From: Stictocephala bisonia
Taxonomy: Eukaryota > Arthropoda > Insecta > Hemiptera > Membracidae
Assembly: GCA_035578905.1 (NCBI GenBank)
Contig: JAQJVL010000003.1
Location: 8,764,509-8,828,508 of the forward strand
Length of the DNA: 64,000 nt
Direction of reading: 5' to 3'
This document shows, piece after piece, positions 26,781 through 38,311 of the stretch. The notes under the pieces were generated by a model that was given only the letters and a program-made list of their open reading frames with translations, did no database searches and had not been told where the DNA came from. How positions within the stretch are numbered: the first letter of the stretch is position 1; every line of letters starts with the position of its first letter. The position numbers and the translations under genes are program-made.

Positions 26781-26864
26781 CTGTAAAGATAATTTATTTT
26801 AGTTAATTTTTTATTCCATGACCAGTATTAAACGAAAAAATACATAAATGAATTAAATATTATG

Positions 26865-26895
<31 letters not shown>

Positions 26896-29800
26896 TTGTA
26901 CATATAAAAAACCTGAATACATCATTTCAGAATGTATCACAAAGTCCAGGGTAATTTAGTGATTATACATTTTACTACCAGCTTCATTATTAAGTGTGAA
27001 CCTTGCCTGAATAGGAAGTTCTGTTTAATGATAATGTGTATTGTAATGAACTTCATTTATGAACATATTCAACTCGTTAATGAACAGCATGCATGTTTGA
27101 TCAGTTTAGCTCTGGCATGTTTGCATGCCTCACTTGATTGGTTGAAACATCAAGAGAATGAATATGAAGTATGACTGACAAAAATATTGTTAGTTATTTT
27201 CTCATTTTACAATAGTAAAATTGAGTAAGTAGTGATAAAAAATTATTTAAAAAAACAAACGAAGAAAACTAAATTGGGTGACATTTAGGTTTATTACAGT
27301 TTATCGATGTTTAAAATATGTTTGTCTGTAATGAAATAAAGTGATACGTGAGTATTTTGTTATAGTTGGTGTAAACGTATAAAATACATAATTAGAACAA
27401 ATATGTCTCGACCTAAAATGACATAGTAAAATTAAATAACTAAAAAAATCTATTCAAAGTAGTGATATTAATATTGCTAGTTTTAGTTTATCTAAAGTGC
27501 AAATTCATTTAACACATGGACATGCGTACTGCATACCACTAGGACGCTCTCAGACATCTGACTCGCAAGGAGTCTATTTTTTTTTTAATTTAATGAACAG
27601 CCCCACTTGACTGCAGAGAGCGCTCTTACAGTAAATACTGGAACTAAAAGGAGAAAAGGAATGCTTCAACCAATCGCGTGACGGATGCAAGCCGCAACCA
27701 TAGTGCCTTTACGTTTTGCGTTGTTGCCACGTTTAACTTCTTCAACTGAAACTGTTTTATAGCCTATGTGTTTAATTACGTTATACTGAGATTACGTTAT
27801 CATATGCTCATCTCTGATTTTATAATCGTGGTGGACTTTCTTATTGTTTATTTTGTATTTTAAACTCTTAATTCTTATTGTTTATTACTCTTGGCAACAT
27901 CGCGAGTTAGGGATTCACTCAAATGCCACTAACCACGCTCATGTCAAGTTGGGACATTAAAAAAAAAAAAAGTAAAGTAGAAAGTCAATAAACCATACTC
28001 AAATAAGTGTATGTTGTAAATTAAAGAAAAAACATGAAATGAATCTCCTCCTTGAGTATTTCAGATGTTTATTTCTAAGGTAAAACGAAAGCATTTGAAC
28101 GGGAAGTAGGATTATTGTATAAAACAGGATGTGGTGGTAGGTAGGTGGAACTGTAATGTCAGGGAAGACAGTTTGACCTTTTAGGGGGCAGTAATTATGA
28201 AGGTAACCGAACGCAAACAAACAACCAAAAGGGGTAAACCATTTCTGGGAACTATGGAGTTAGTATAAAATGTTAATTATCAGAGGTAGCAGGGAGCCGA
28301 CAAGAAGATTTTGTTTACTTTCCATTAAAATCATAACACCTTTTGACAGGGATAAGCTTATCACCACTGGCTGTTTTTATATCAAAGCTAATTATGAACC
28401 TAGACTGGGATTTTTTTCTCAATTCAACAATATCTCCCTAAAACACGTTCATTTAAATATTAGTTGTATTGAAATGTATCATTTAACATCTAGAATTCCA
28501 GAACTTTATTTAAAATTGACGTAAACGTTTATAAATGGATGTATATTATCATAACATTTATTTAATATGTATAATGTGGTTAGTAAATCCTTGAAGAACA
28601 TTACAATGGTTTCTAATAGTGTTACAAAATATAGTGACGGAAATTCAAATTTTGTCAGACTACCTGACTAATTCAACACATAATTTTTTGTATTTTTATA
28701 CTAAAAACTATTCAATCATTTAATGCCCACTAAGAGAAGGCAGAATAATATCATAGAAGCATTACAATTTTTACAGCTTAAATATGAAAAATAACATTAT
28801 CATCAGAGAATGCCGGTTAGCCGTCTTGGGAATGCCATTTACTATCCAGCATTTTTTATCATTAAGTAATGTAAGTATATAATTTCGATAAATAAAAAGT
28901 TTGAATAACTAAACAATAAATGTTGTAAGACTAGCTCACCATGGAGTATATCAAGTGTTCACACCTGTTCTCATCGTTCATGTAAAGGTCAAAACAATAA
29001 ACAGAGTTTTTTTTTAATTTTGAAACGTATTCCTTAACTTGAGTTTTTGACCAAAATATTAAACTTAAAATAAACAAATAAATAAAAAGATTTATTAAAA
29101 GTTATTATTGAAGAAAATTTCTAAAACATAGTAATTTTTCAAGAAAAATACTTACATTACTATATTTACTTAATTAGTAGTATACAACACCAATATTTAT
29201 ATGGAAAAAATATACAAAAACTGAAATTACGTAAACAAAAAAAAATTATAAGGTTTAATGAGTAATGGTTTGTTATACCACGAGAATTAGTTCACAGTAT
29301 AAATTACAGAATAATACCTGTTCTGATGTAGGTTGTAAAAATACACTGTAAAATACTAGTTTTATTTTATTGACTGATTACTTTATCAATTCAGATTAAA
29401 CACGTAATGCTATTTCAATGATTTGAAAATATTACGTGATTCTATCTAGTAAAAAAATGTGATATTTCCACAAATAATGTTTCCGAAAGTATGGAACGAT
29501 TCTTTAAAAAAGAATATTTTGAAAGATGTTTATTTAATTACTTTTTAAATATAATTATTTTTATATAATAGTACGCCACAAGAATCTGTCAGTTTTAGAG
29601 AAAACTTAATTTAATTTCTCAATAAGACTTACAAAGAAGTCGCAGTGTAGGGGACGTTTGTTACTGCCACTCTGAGAGGGAAGTGTAAATTATTGTCATA
29701 ATTTAAAATTGTATTTCAAATTTGAGATTGTTTTTTGAACTAATATTAACATATAATATCAATGTTTTCTCCAACTACTAAGAAGTATGGGACACATTAG

Positions 29801-29943
29801 AAATTAACATTTTCAATATTCATATAAAAATCCACGTGCAATTTAAATAATTAACATATACATTAAACTTCTCATAATAAATTCCCACAAATAGATTAAA
29901 TATACAGTTAAAAAGCAGCTTCCACATTGTATTGGATCGCTAA
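26781..29943. other. Non-coding, nothing firm
   Basis: Contains a short (TA) run followed by poly-T at 26863-26898. A GC-richer patch at 27530-27735 (GAGAGCGCTCTTAC, AACCAATCGCGTGACGG) is unidentified. Open frames at 26932-27174 and 28270-28524 have no recognisable domain. Confidence 0.45.
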
Positions 29944-30130
29944 AAGAAGGAATGCAGACTAGCTTATGTCAACCTTGATAACAGATACTCCCTGTCTAAC
30001 TTGAACCATTAGGGAACATAATTATAGACCGTGGCAAGCCATTATAGACCTTATGTCAAGGTAACTCAAGACAACTTTACCGACAGTCGACTGTCCTAAT
30101 AATGTCCAAACTTCCTCTATTAATCATACG
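29944..30130 (+). repeat. Dispersed repeat, copy 2
   Basis: Homologous to 20340-20525 in the same orientation, roughly 75-80% identical by eye. Confidence 0.8.
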
Positions 30131-30437
30131 TTAATCTACAGTTTTCATATGGTTGTATGTTAGTGAGATTAATGGATACGTTTAAACTAGGGGAAGGAAC
30201 AAGTTGTAAAAATATGTTGAAATATCAAAGTTGGGTTTTAAAGTTAAATAATATCTAACATGTGATAAAGGTGAATAAAATTAAATAGAAAAATCACTTT
30301 TAAATTAATCTGGATTCTCGTAATTTATTTACAGACTATTTATACATCTAGCAATATAAATATTTACGTACAATATTTGGCAACATGTACAACATATACT
30401 TATGAAAACATTTGTGTGGTCTTGAATTTTTTTCTTA
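30131..30437. other. AT-rich, nothing recognised
   Basis: Short spacer without features. Confidence 0.5.
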
Positions 30438-31000
30438 AATTCTTGGCCACCATTGGGATCTTGAAAACCCACAGAAATTACAATGAAGTTTAAGTGGGGA
30501 CCTTCCTAATTTTGGTAAACTTTCAAAATTCAAAATAACATTTTGAAAATCTAGCCACCATTTCCCAATATGGCGAGCAACTTCAATGTTTGTAATGAAA
30601 CCCATAATTTTTAATTTAACTCTATGTTTTAAATGTAATTTTAAGGCTTTTTATTCTTGAATTATTTCTCATAAACCTAATAGTTTTGGAGAAAATGGCC
30701 GATAAAGTTGGTAAAATAAATTGATATGTATTATCTTTACAGTGAACATTATGTAATTATAACTTTCATATATCGTTTATTATGAATAAAATTACATTAC
30801 ACTTTTAAAATAAAATTGAAACAAAATATGTGGGTTTCCATCATACATTTTGAAATTGGCCGCCATACTTGAAAATTGTGTCTTGATTTCCAGAATATTA
30901 TTTTGAATTTTGAATATTTACAAAAAATGAGGAACATTTAATTTAAGCTATGTTGTAATTCTTGTTATTTCTAAGATCCCAATGGTTGCCAAGTTAAATT
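30438..31000. mobile_element. Long-inverted-repeat (hairpin) element, ~560 bp
   Basis: Left arm begins AATTCTTGGCCACCATTGGG ATCTTG-type and includes TCAAAATTCAAAATAACATT and CAATATGGCG. The right arm gives the reverse complement order: TTGGCCGCCATACTTG, AATATTATTTTGAATTTTGA, AAGATCCCAATGGTTGCCAA. The arms are about 180 bp and diverged. No ORF; superfamily not assigned. Confidence 0.7.
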
Positions 31001-31070
31001 GAACACCCTTCATACTAATCACAAATTAGTTTTTAAAACGCCCTATTTAAATTCTTTATGAATTGGGTAT
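31001..31070. other. Flank holding the 5' target-site duplication
   Basis: AATTGGGTAT at 31061-31070, extendable to ATGAATTGGGTAT, is repeated at 31627-31636 after the RTE-like insertion. Confidence 0.8.
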
Positions 31071-31626
31071 TGAACGAGTTAGACAGGCTGGAAATTTCTA
31101 CAAATTAGTTAGGGGATTAATAAGAGACAAAGGATTGCCACAAAGAAGTAAAGAAATTATATATAGGACATACTACATACCAATATTAACATATGGAGCA
31201 GAGACATGGGTAATGAAGAATAGAGAAAAGAGCAAAATACAGGCATGTGAGATGCGTTTCCTGAGAGGTAGATTAGGAGTAACGAAGTGGGATAGAATAC
31301 GAAATGAAACAATAAGAGACAGATTAAATGAAGAACCTCTGCAAGATAAAATAGAAAGGGAAAGAATTAGATGGTTCGGACATGTGAAAAGGATGGAGGA
31401 TGAGAGGATACCAAAAAAGTGGATGGAGTGGAGGATACAGGGTAAACGTCCAAGGGGTAGACCAAGGGATAGATGGGTTAAAGGAGAGTGTAGTAAGAAG
31501 AGGGGAGGTATGGGAAAACATATTGGAAGAAAGGAAGTGGGAAGATAAGCTATGGTGGAGAGGACTGTGTACCAAGCAGACCCGGGAGAAGACTGGAACC
31601 TGCTGTTGATGATGATGATGATGATG
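31071..31626 (+). pseudogene. 5'-truncated RTE-like non-LTR insertion
   Basis: The reading frame from the 5' junction gives the C-terminal part of an endonuclease-reverse transcriptase: YRTYYIPILTYGAETW (about 31160-31210), CEMRFLRGRLGVTKWDRIRN, ERIRWFGHVKRMED (31366-31405) and GKRPRGRPRDRW (31441-31476). A frameshift near 31490-31510 moves the last block to ENILEERKWEDKLWWRGLC. The insert ends in a GAT repeat (31608-31626), the simple-repeat tail usual for RTE-type elements. It is flanked by a 10-13-bp target-site duplication (AATTGGGTAT). This is a standard 5'-truncated target-primed insertion. The near-open frame suggests it is younger than the other non-LTR copies here. Confidence 0.9.
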
Positions 31627-31636
31627 AATTGGGTAT

Positions 31637-32726
31637 AATTGATTATATTCGAAAGATCTAAGTGAACTTAAGCAAGACCTTTTGTCTTGCGTGAAGATAT
31701 GTAGGTTATTAGATTGATGGTACAGTAGTGAAACTATTTCTAAATTTAATTATAGTAATTTTAGACTGTACCGCAAATACAAAAGATGCGAGTTAAATGT
31801 TGTAGGTTGTAAGGGTTAGCTCTCTTACGCTTTACCAAAGCAAAACTTTGATCAACGAAGTTTCCTGTGGGATTAATTACACAAACTTGCTACAACACTA
31901 AAGCCTTACACAGAAAAGAGGATTTTTGTTTTTTAAATAATAAACAATATTTAAGAACCATTGAACCTATATTTAAATATGGGAACAATTGTTTTCTGAC
32001 ATGAAAGTGTTTTGTGATTTATGTATGTGTTATGAAACAAATGTAACGTAATCTTTGGGTGTACACGATTTTCAAGCTTATATTTATATAAATATAATTT
32101 ATCTAAAATCCAGGAATATTTACATGTACTTAAAATAAAGAATTGTATTATTCGATTTATTTACAACATATAAAACAATGCTAATATTTTGATTTGGAAG
32201 TGTCTCTCCAGTTGAAAAATGGATAAATTGGTATATTATTGGAAAACACCCTTCATAGTGTGCGAAATGATTCTTATTGAAACAACTTAAAGAGACATGA
32301 GGATAAAAGTTGTTAATAGAAACCCATATCGTGTTTCATTTTAATATAATTAACATATGGGTTGTATCGGACAGACACACGAAGTTTTGACGAGTTTGCC
32401 TTACAATGTGTCCACTCTTGTTTTATCCATTCGAAATGAGCTCTCTTCCCTTCACTAGGACCAAGCTGTTCTTGTTCTTTTTCTCGTCACCCAACCACGA
32501 ACTTTCCAATAAAACATATTTTTCCTGAATTTGTCCATGTTTGAAAAATCAGTTTTCGCAATACGTTGCATTTATTTATCATACGAACAATATAATTGTT
32601 TCTTTTTTACCCACTTCAATTTATTAATACTCTTCAGTTTGTTTCGTATCCCAGTGGGTTCTTTTCTCGTGATATGCTATAGGATTTTAAGTTTGGTTTT
32701 TAATATTATGATGGCTTATGCTGTCA
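31637..32726. other. Non-coding, nothing recognised
   Basis: The frame at 32531-32746 is hydrophobic and AT-rich without homology that I can see. Confidence 0.5.
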
Positions 32727-33710
32727 ATATTGAAATAATGAAATAATGATTTATTTCCCAACAAAAATTATAATTATACATTTTCTTAAAATTTACGGGA
32801 AATGTCACTGACCACGTATCCAGTAGTGTGGCCAGCGTTACAAAAAGGAAAACTAACTAAATAATACATTACACAAAATTTTGAGTCTAGTCCTTACTAT
32901 ACATTTAACTGCCATCCTCCGTAGCGTCTGTCATGAAAAAAATTCGAAAATGTACAAAAAAAAAAAAAGATTACATCCATTTTAATAAGCAATGACTGAA
33001 GTTCTACGAATTACAATAATACAGAATGACAAGTAATCAAACTCAAATCTCCATACAAATCAAATCTATACCGGTACATCAAATCTCCAAAATTCCTTTT
33101 AACTATAATGAACAGTTACATAAAAAAAAAAAAACAACAAAATCAAACCAAAACATCTAATAAAAAATATATTTCTGGAAATGATAATAGCCATGGTTTT
33201 AGATGCTTGCAGAAAGAGGTAAATTTATTACATTGTTTTATGTTGTCTGGAAGTCTGTTAAAAAGTTTAGGGCCTGCATATTCAAATGTATGTCTAAAAA
33301 TTTCTTTATTAACTTTTGGTGTCTGGAAAATTCTCTGATTATTACTTCTCATATAATGTGATAAATTAAAAGATCCTATATTTCCACTTCTTAGATAAAA
33401 AATTCGTAATACTTTAAAGCAATAGAGATGTTGTACCGGTAATATGTTTAATTGCTGAAATAAAGGGAAGGAACTCTCTCTAACTTTCTTTTTTGAAATA
33501 ATTCGAATATAATGATTCTGTGAGATTCTTAATTTTTCTATATATTATTTTGAAGTTGCTCTCCAGCATGCTATTCCATATTGTAGTTGAGAATGAATCA
33601 ATGCAATATTTGTCCGGTAACGAGCGAATAAATGAAATAATAACACTAAATGTGCCGAAAAAGATATTATAATAACTTAAAAGCATTAACTTTATGTTTT
33701 AAATTTGGCA
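32727..33710 (-). pseudogene. Non-LTR retrotransposon C-terminus, minus strand
   Basis: Read on the minus strand from about 33700: HLFARYRTNIALIHSQLQYG, IACWRATSK, an in-frame TAA near 33552, then NHYIRIISKKKVRESSFPLF, LNILPVQHLYCFKVLRIFYL, RIFQTPKVNKEIFRHTFEYA and PKLFNRLPDNIKQC, stopping near 33143. This is the region after the RT palm in jockey/CR1-type elements. A ~400-bp 3' UTR with an internal poly-A ends in an ATTATTTC-type tail at about 32732-32758. The copy is 5'-truncated and has one stop in the part read, so it is moderately old. Confidence 0.85.
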
Positions 33711-34298
33711 CACAACTAAATATTCAATCATTTTGCATTTCACAGTGATCCATGGTGTATTGAATGGTATAGTTGAGTGCAGTACAATATTTATTACTGC
33801 CATTGATTGGAGTATGTATTGTGTATTTGAGAGTCTCTAAGGCCATGAATGTCAGCTGGTTTTATCTGGTACACAATGTTTTCATGTTACCCCGATAGAA
33901 ACGATGTAGCAAATAATGTAATGGAAACGTTTTAGCATACCGTAACATATCAGTTTCTTTCCATTCGATCTTTTGTAAACACACAAACTAATTTTACAGT
34001 CCAAATAGAGATAAAAATAAAATGAGTCAATATAAAATATGTAAAATAAGCATATTGCACACCGACCAGTAAATTGGCAAGCATGTCATACAAAATAACT
34101 ATTTTTCTAGCGAACAATATTCTTGTACTTAGTATGTATTTGTAATAAAATACGTACAAACGTTTTTAGTTATATTTTCAATTTAGGCACTTGGTTACCA
34201 TGCATAAATTTAATGAAAATCTTTATAATACGTGACGCGAGTTTTTGCTAACGTATTATAACTTATTTCTTAACTTACAGTTAAGCAACAGTAAATAC
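33711..34298. other. AT-rich, nothing recognised
   Basis: No supported feature. Confidence 0.5.
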
Positions 34299-34870
34299 CA
34301 CTGTACGTGTAAGGATGGGCGGGTGGGTCAATACCACTGTACGTGTAAGGGTGGGTGGGTGGGTCAATACCACTGTACGTGTAAGGATGGGTGGGTGGGT
34401 CAATACCACTGTACGTGTAAGGATGGGTGGGTGGGTCAATAACACTGTACGTGTAAGGATGGGCAGGTGGGTCAATACCACTGTACGTGTAAGGGTGGGC
34501 AGGTGGGTCAATACCACCGTATTTGTGTGTGTGGACGAGTGGGTCAATACCACTGTACGTGTAAGGGTGGGCAGGTGGGTCAATACCACCGTATTTATGT
34601 GTGTGGGCGAGTGGGTCAATACCACTGTACGTGTAAGGGTGGGCGGGTGGGTCAATACCACTGTACTTGTAAGGATGGGCGGGTGGGTCAATACCACTGT
34701 ACGTGTAAGGGTGGGTGGGTCAATACTAAAGTACGTTTATGGGTGAGTGGGTGGGTCAATACTACAGTACGTGTATGGGTGTGTGTGTGTGGATCAATAC
34801 TAAATTACGTGTATGGGTGGGTGTGTGGGCAAGTAAATCCTTATATTTATGGGCGGGCTTGTGGGCCAGT
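34299..34870 (-). repeat. 36-bp minisatellite, about 14-16 copies
   Basis: The unit is CCACTGTACGTGTAAGGATG followed by GGCGGGTGGGTCAATA. It is the reverse complement of the short array at 17776-17873. Canonical units alternate with a variant (CCACCGTATTTGTGTGTGTG) between about 34510 and 34610, a small higher-order pattern; copies decay after 34720. Because 36 is divisible by three and the unit lacks stops, long false frames occur on both strands. Confidence 0.95.
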
Positions 34871-34956
34871 ACCAAGGTATCAGCACTAGTGTTTTTTTGT
34901 TGTCTCAGGTGGTTTTGAGAGTCACTGAAAATGAAACGTGTATTCATATTGGTTTA

Positions 34957-34960
<4 letters not shown>

Positions 34961-35055
<95 letters not shown>

Positions 35056-35076
35056 ACGCGTGCGCGCATGCGCATG
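34961..35076. repeat. (TG)47 microsatellite with GC-rich end
   Basis: TG run to 35054, then CACGCGTGCGCGCATGCGCATG, an alternating purine-pyrimidine stretch that favours Z-DNA. Confidence 0.97.
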
Positions 35077-35168
35077 GTGTAAAAATTAAACACTTTAAAA
35101 GTCTGAAACAGAAATAAAATGGAAAAAAGGTGTAGGATTAACAGTATGTATAAACAATTTCAATAAGC

Positions 35169-35243
35169 GAATTTCAGTCAATAAATTACTTTTGTGTATT
35201 TATTGATAAGTACTCTCTGGTACTTATCAGTTTACTGAAATTC
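35169..35243. other. Two-part inverted repeat
   Basis: Outer arms GAATTTCAGT/ACTGAAATTC (35169-35178, 35234-35243) and inner arms TGATAAGTAC/GTACTTATCA (35204-35213, 35220-35229) with a 6-base loop. Possibly a small hairpin element; no known site matched. Confidence 0.5.
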
Positions 35244-35310
35244 ATTAAATGTCACATTTCATAAATATAAATTTCAGAAAGTTTTTACAATTTTAATTTG
35301 TTGTATTATT

Positions 35311-35316
<6 letters not shown>

Positions 35317-35357
<41 letters not shown>
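35317..35357. repeat. A41 homopolymer
   Basis: Uninterrupted poly-A. No retroelement body was recognised upstream, so it may be a simple expansion or the tail of an unrecognised insertion. Confidence 0.9.
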
Positions 35358-35358
<1 letters not shown>

Positions 35359-35567
35359 ACCAGCCTATGGACTATACTATTCTGGATACATGTATTAATA
35401 TTATGTTGAAGTTGTTAGCAAAAATAAAGTAAACCAATGTACTGTAGGTATTATTAAATTAATAAACGTTTCTGTAGTTAGTTATGACAGATCCTTATAT
35501 GATTTGGTAAAAACACAGACGAAATGTACCTTTAAAGTTTTACGTTAATGCGCACGATACGTTTAAA

Positions 35568-36525
35568 ATTATGTGCCTCTTCAGATCAATACTCATATCT
35601 ACTTGTAGCTGATTCCTCAGGGAATAATTGTGTGCTTCTTGAGATCAATACTCTCATATCTACTTGTAGCTGATTCCTCAAGGAATAATTGTGTGCCTCT
35701 TGAGATCAATACTCTCATATCTACTTGTAGCTGATTCCTCAAGGAATAATTGTGTGCCTCTTCAGATCAATACTTATATTTACTTGTAGCTGATTCCTCA
35801 AGGAATAATTGTGTGCCTCTTCAGATCAATACTTATATTTACTTGTAGCTGATTCCTCAAGGAATAATTGTGTGCCTATTCAGATCAATACTTATATTTA
35901 CTTGTAGCTGATTCCTCAAGGAATAATTGTGTGCCTATTCAGATCAATACTCATATCTACTTGTAGCTGATTCCTCAAGGAATAATTGTGTGCCTATTCA
36001 GATCAATACTCATATCTACTTGTAGCTGATTCCTCAAGGAATAATTGTGTGCCTCTTCAGATCAATACTTATATCTACTTGTAGCTGATTCCTCAAGGAA
36101 TAATTGTGTGCCTCTTCAGATCAATACTCATATCTACTTGTAGCTGATTCCTCAAGGAATAATTGTGTGCCTATTCAGATCAATACTCATATCTACTTGT
36201 AGCTGATTCCTCAAGGAATAATTGTGTGCCTCTTCAGATCAATACTTATATCTACTTGTAGCTGATTCCTCAAGGAATAATTGTGTGCCTCTTCAGATCA
36301 ATACTTATATCTACTTGTAGCTGATTCCTCAAGGAATAATTGTGTGCCTCTTCAGATCAATACTTATATCTACTTGTAGCTGATTCCTCAAGGAATAATT
36401 GTGTGCCTCTTGAGATCAATACTTATATCTACTTGTAGATGATTCCTCAAGGATTAATTGTGTGCCTCTTCAGATCAATACTCTTATATCTACTTGTAGC
36501 TGATTCCTCAAGGAATAATTTTGCC
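35568..36525. repeat. 59-bp tandem array, 16 copies
   Basis: The unit is TGTGCCTCTTCAGATCAATA, CTTATATCTACTTGTAGCTG, ATTCCTCAAGGAATAATTG. Each unit contains the small inverted repeat ATTCC-TCAA-GGAAT. Variants (CTCTTGAG, CTATTCAG, ATACTCTCATATC) occur in runs of adjacent units, as expected from local duplication. Confidence 0.96.
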
Positions 36526-37499
36526 ACTATTTAATTTATGGAATGATAATCATTTAATATTTATAGCAAACAAATTCTTACGAGTTTTACAATGATCCTT
36601 GTTACTAACGCTTGAGTTACTAATGTTAATTAATTAATGCATTAATTATCATTATTTAAGGTTTACGTACATAAATCAGCTAAATGTAATATATTTTATT
36701 GTATAAGTGTGGGCTTGTTTTAAAGCAAAGTTTAGATAACAGAAAATGCAAACTAATAAAAAAGCTTGCTTGGCAAAAGTTTACTCTGCTAGAGTAATAA
36801 AAGAGTCGCAAATTGAAAGTTGCTTGGCGAATTACTACCTACAGTAGACAGAGTTTGGATGACATCATTTATCCCAAGCAGAACTTTTCAAGATGCTGAT
36901 CCAAGGCTTTTTATAACTTATTATTCTAGTCAAAGGGGTGATTGACCTTTATAAAACTGCTGTGCTTATATTAAAGTTTTATTAAGAAATGTAAATTCTA
37001 ATTGTCATCCAAATTTGTTAAAGCCAACAGTTTTAAAGTCATCAATAATTCGTGACTAGGGCAGTTGCAATCCAAACTATGAATGGATCAATTTGCAATG
37101 GCTTTTATTAAGCAATAAAATATTAATATTTAAGTGAATTGTTATATATATTTAAAACTAAGTTGAGAATTTAGTTAGAATATTATTTTTCAATACAAAT
37201 ATACTTCTTCCACCTCTTTTTACTAGTAAAAAAAACCTTACAATCTTTATAATTACTGATCGACTTGGGTATTTCCAACGCTTCAAATATTAAAAAAAGT
37301 ACACTCATATTTACATAAATGACATTTTTAACTTTCAATGCAATAAGAAGCTTCATAAAAATTTAGGCAAACCACTTTTAAAAAAGAAGTAAATTATCAC
37401 CAAAATGGATTAAAAACTCCTCTTGGTTTCAAAATTTCGAATTCAACATGTCCCATCATATGTGATGGACAGATGTTGATAAAATAAGCAGTTCTGAAT
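36526..37499. other. AT-rich, nothing recognised
   Basis: No supported feature between the two arrays. Confidence 0.5.
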
Positions 37500-38311
37500 C
37501 AATAAAATGTACCTATTGGTAAAATAAGACATTCTTTAAACTACTGTTAGTCACCAGAGTTGTGGCAGAAACCAATAAAATGTACCTATTGGTAAAATAA
37601 GACATTCTTTAAACTACTGTTAGTCACCAGAGTTGTGGCTGAAACCAATAAAATGTACCTATTGGTAAAATAAGACATTCTTTAAACTACTGTTAGTCAC
37701 CAGAGTTATGGCTGAAACCAATAAAATGTACCTATTGGTAAAATAAGACATTCTTTAAACTACTGTTAGTCACCAGAGTTGTGGCTGAAACCAATAAAAT
37801 GTACCTATTGGTAAAATAAGACATTCTTTAAACTACTGTTAGTCACCAGAGTAGTGGCTGAAACCAATAAAATGTACCTATTGGTAAAATAAGACATTCT
37901 TTAAACTACTGTTAGTAACCAGAGTTGTGGCTGAAACCAATAAAATGTACCTATTGGTAAAATAAGACATTCTTTAAACTACTGTTAGTCACAAGAGTTG
38001 TGGCTGAAACCAATAAAATGTACCTATTGGTAAAATAAGACATTCTTTAAACTACTGTTAGTCACCAGAGTTGTGGCTGAAACCAATAAAATGTACCTAT
38101 TGGTAAAATAAGACATTCTTTAAACTACTGTTAGTCACCAGAGTTGTGGCTGAAACCAATAAAATGTACCTATTGGTAAAATAAGACATTCTTTAAACTA
38201 CTGTTAGTCACAAGAGTTGTGGCTGAAACCAATAAAATGTACCTATTGGTAAAATAATACATTCTTTAAACTACTGTTAGTCACAAGAGTTGTGGCTGAA
38301 ACCAATAAAAT
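37500..38311. repeat. 72-bp tandem array, 11 copies
   Basis: The unit reads ACCAATAAAATGTACCTATT, GGTAAAATAAGACATTCTTT, AAACTACTGTTAGTCACCAG, AGTTGTGGCTGA. Copies are about 97-99% alike. GGTAAAATAAGACATTCTTTAA matches the SINE tail at 2.91-2.93 kb (GGTAAAATAAGACAATCTTT) except for one base. The last unit stops at AATAAAATGT, where the non-LTR fragment begins. Confidence 0.95.

Noticed and set aside
34245..34889. Overlapping 65-143-codon frames on both strands with repeated VNTTVRVR or HCTCK blocks
   Set aside because: The 36-bp minisatellite is divisible by three and lacks stops, so all frames stay open; no protein expected.
35568..38311. CRISPR-like regular repeats
   Set aside because: Units abut directly with no unique spacers and the genome is eukaryotic; these are minisatellites.
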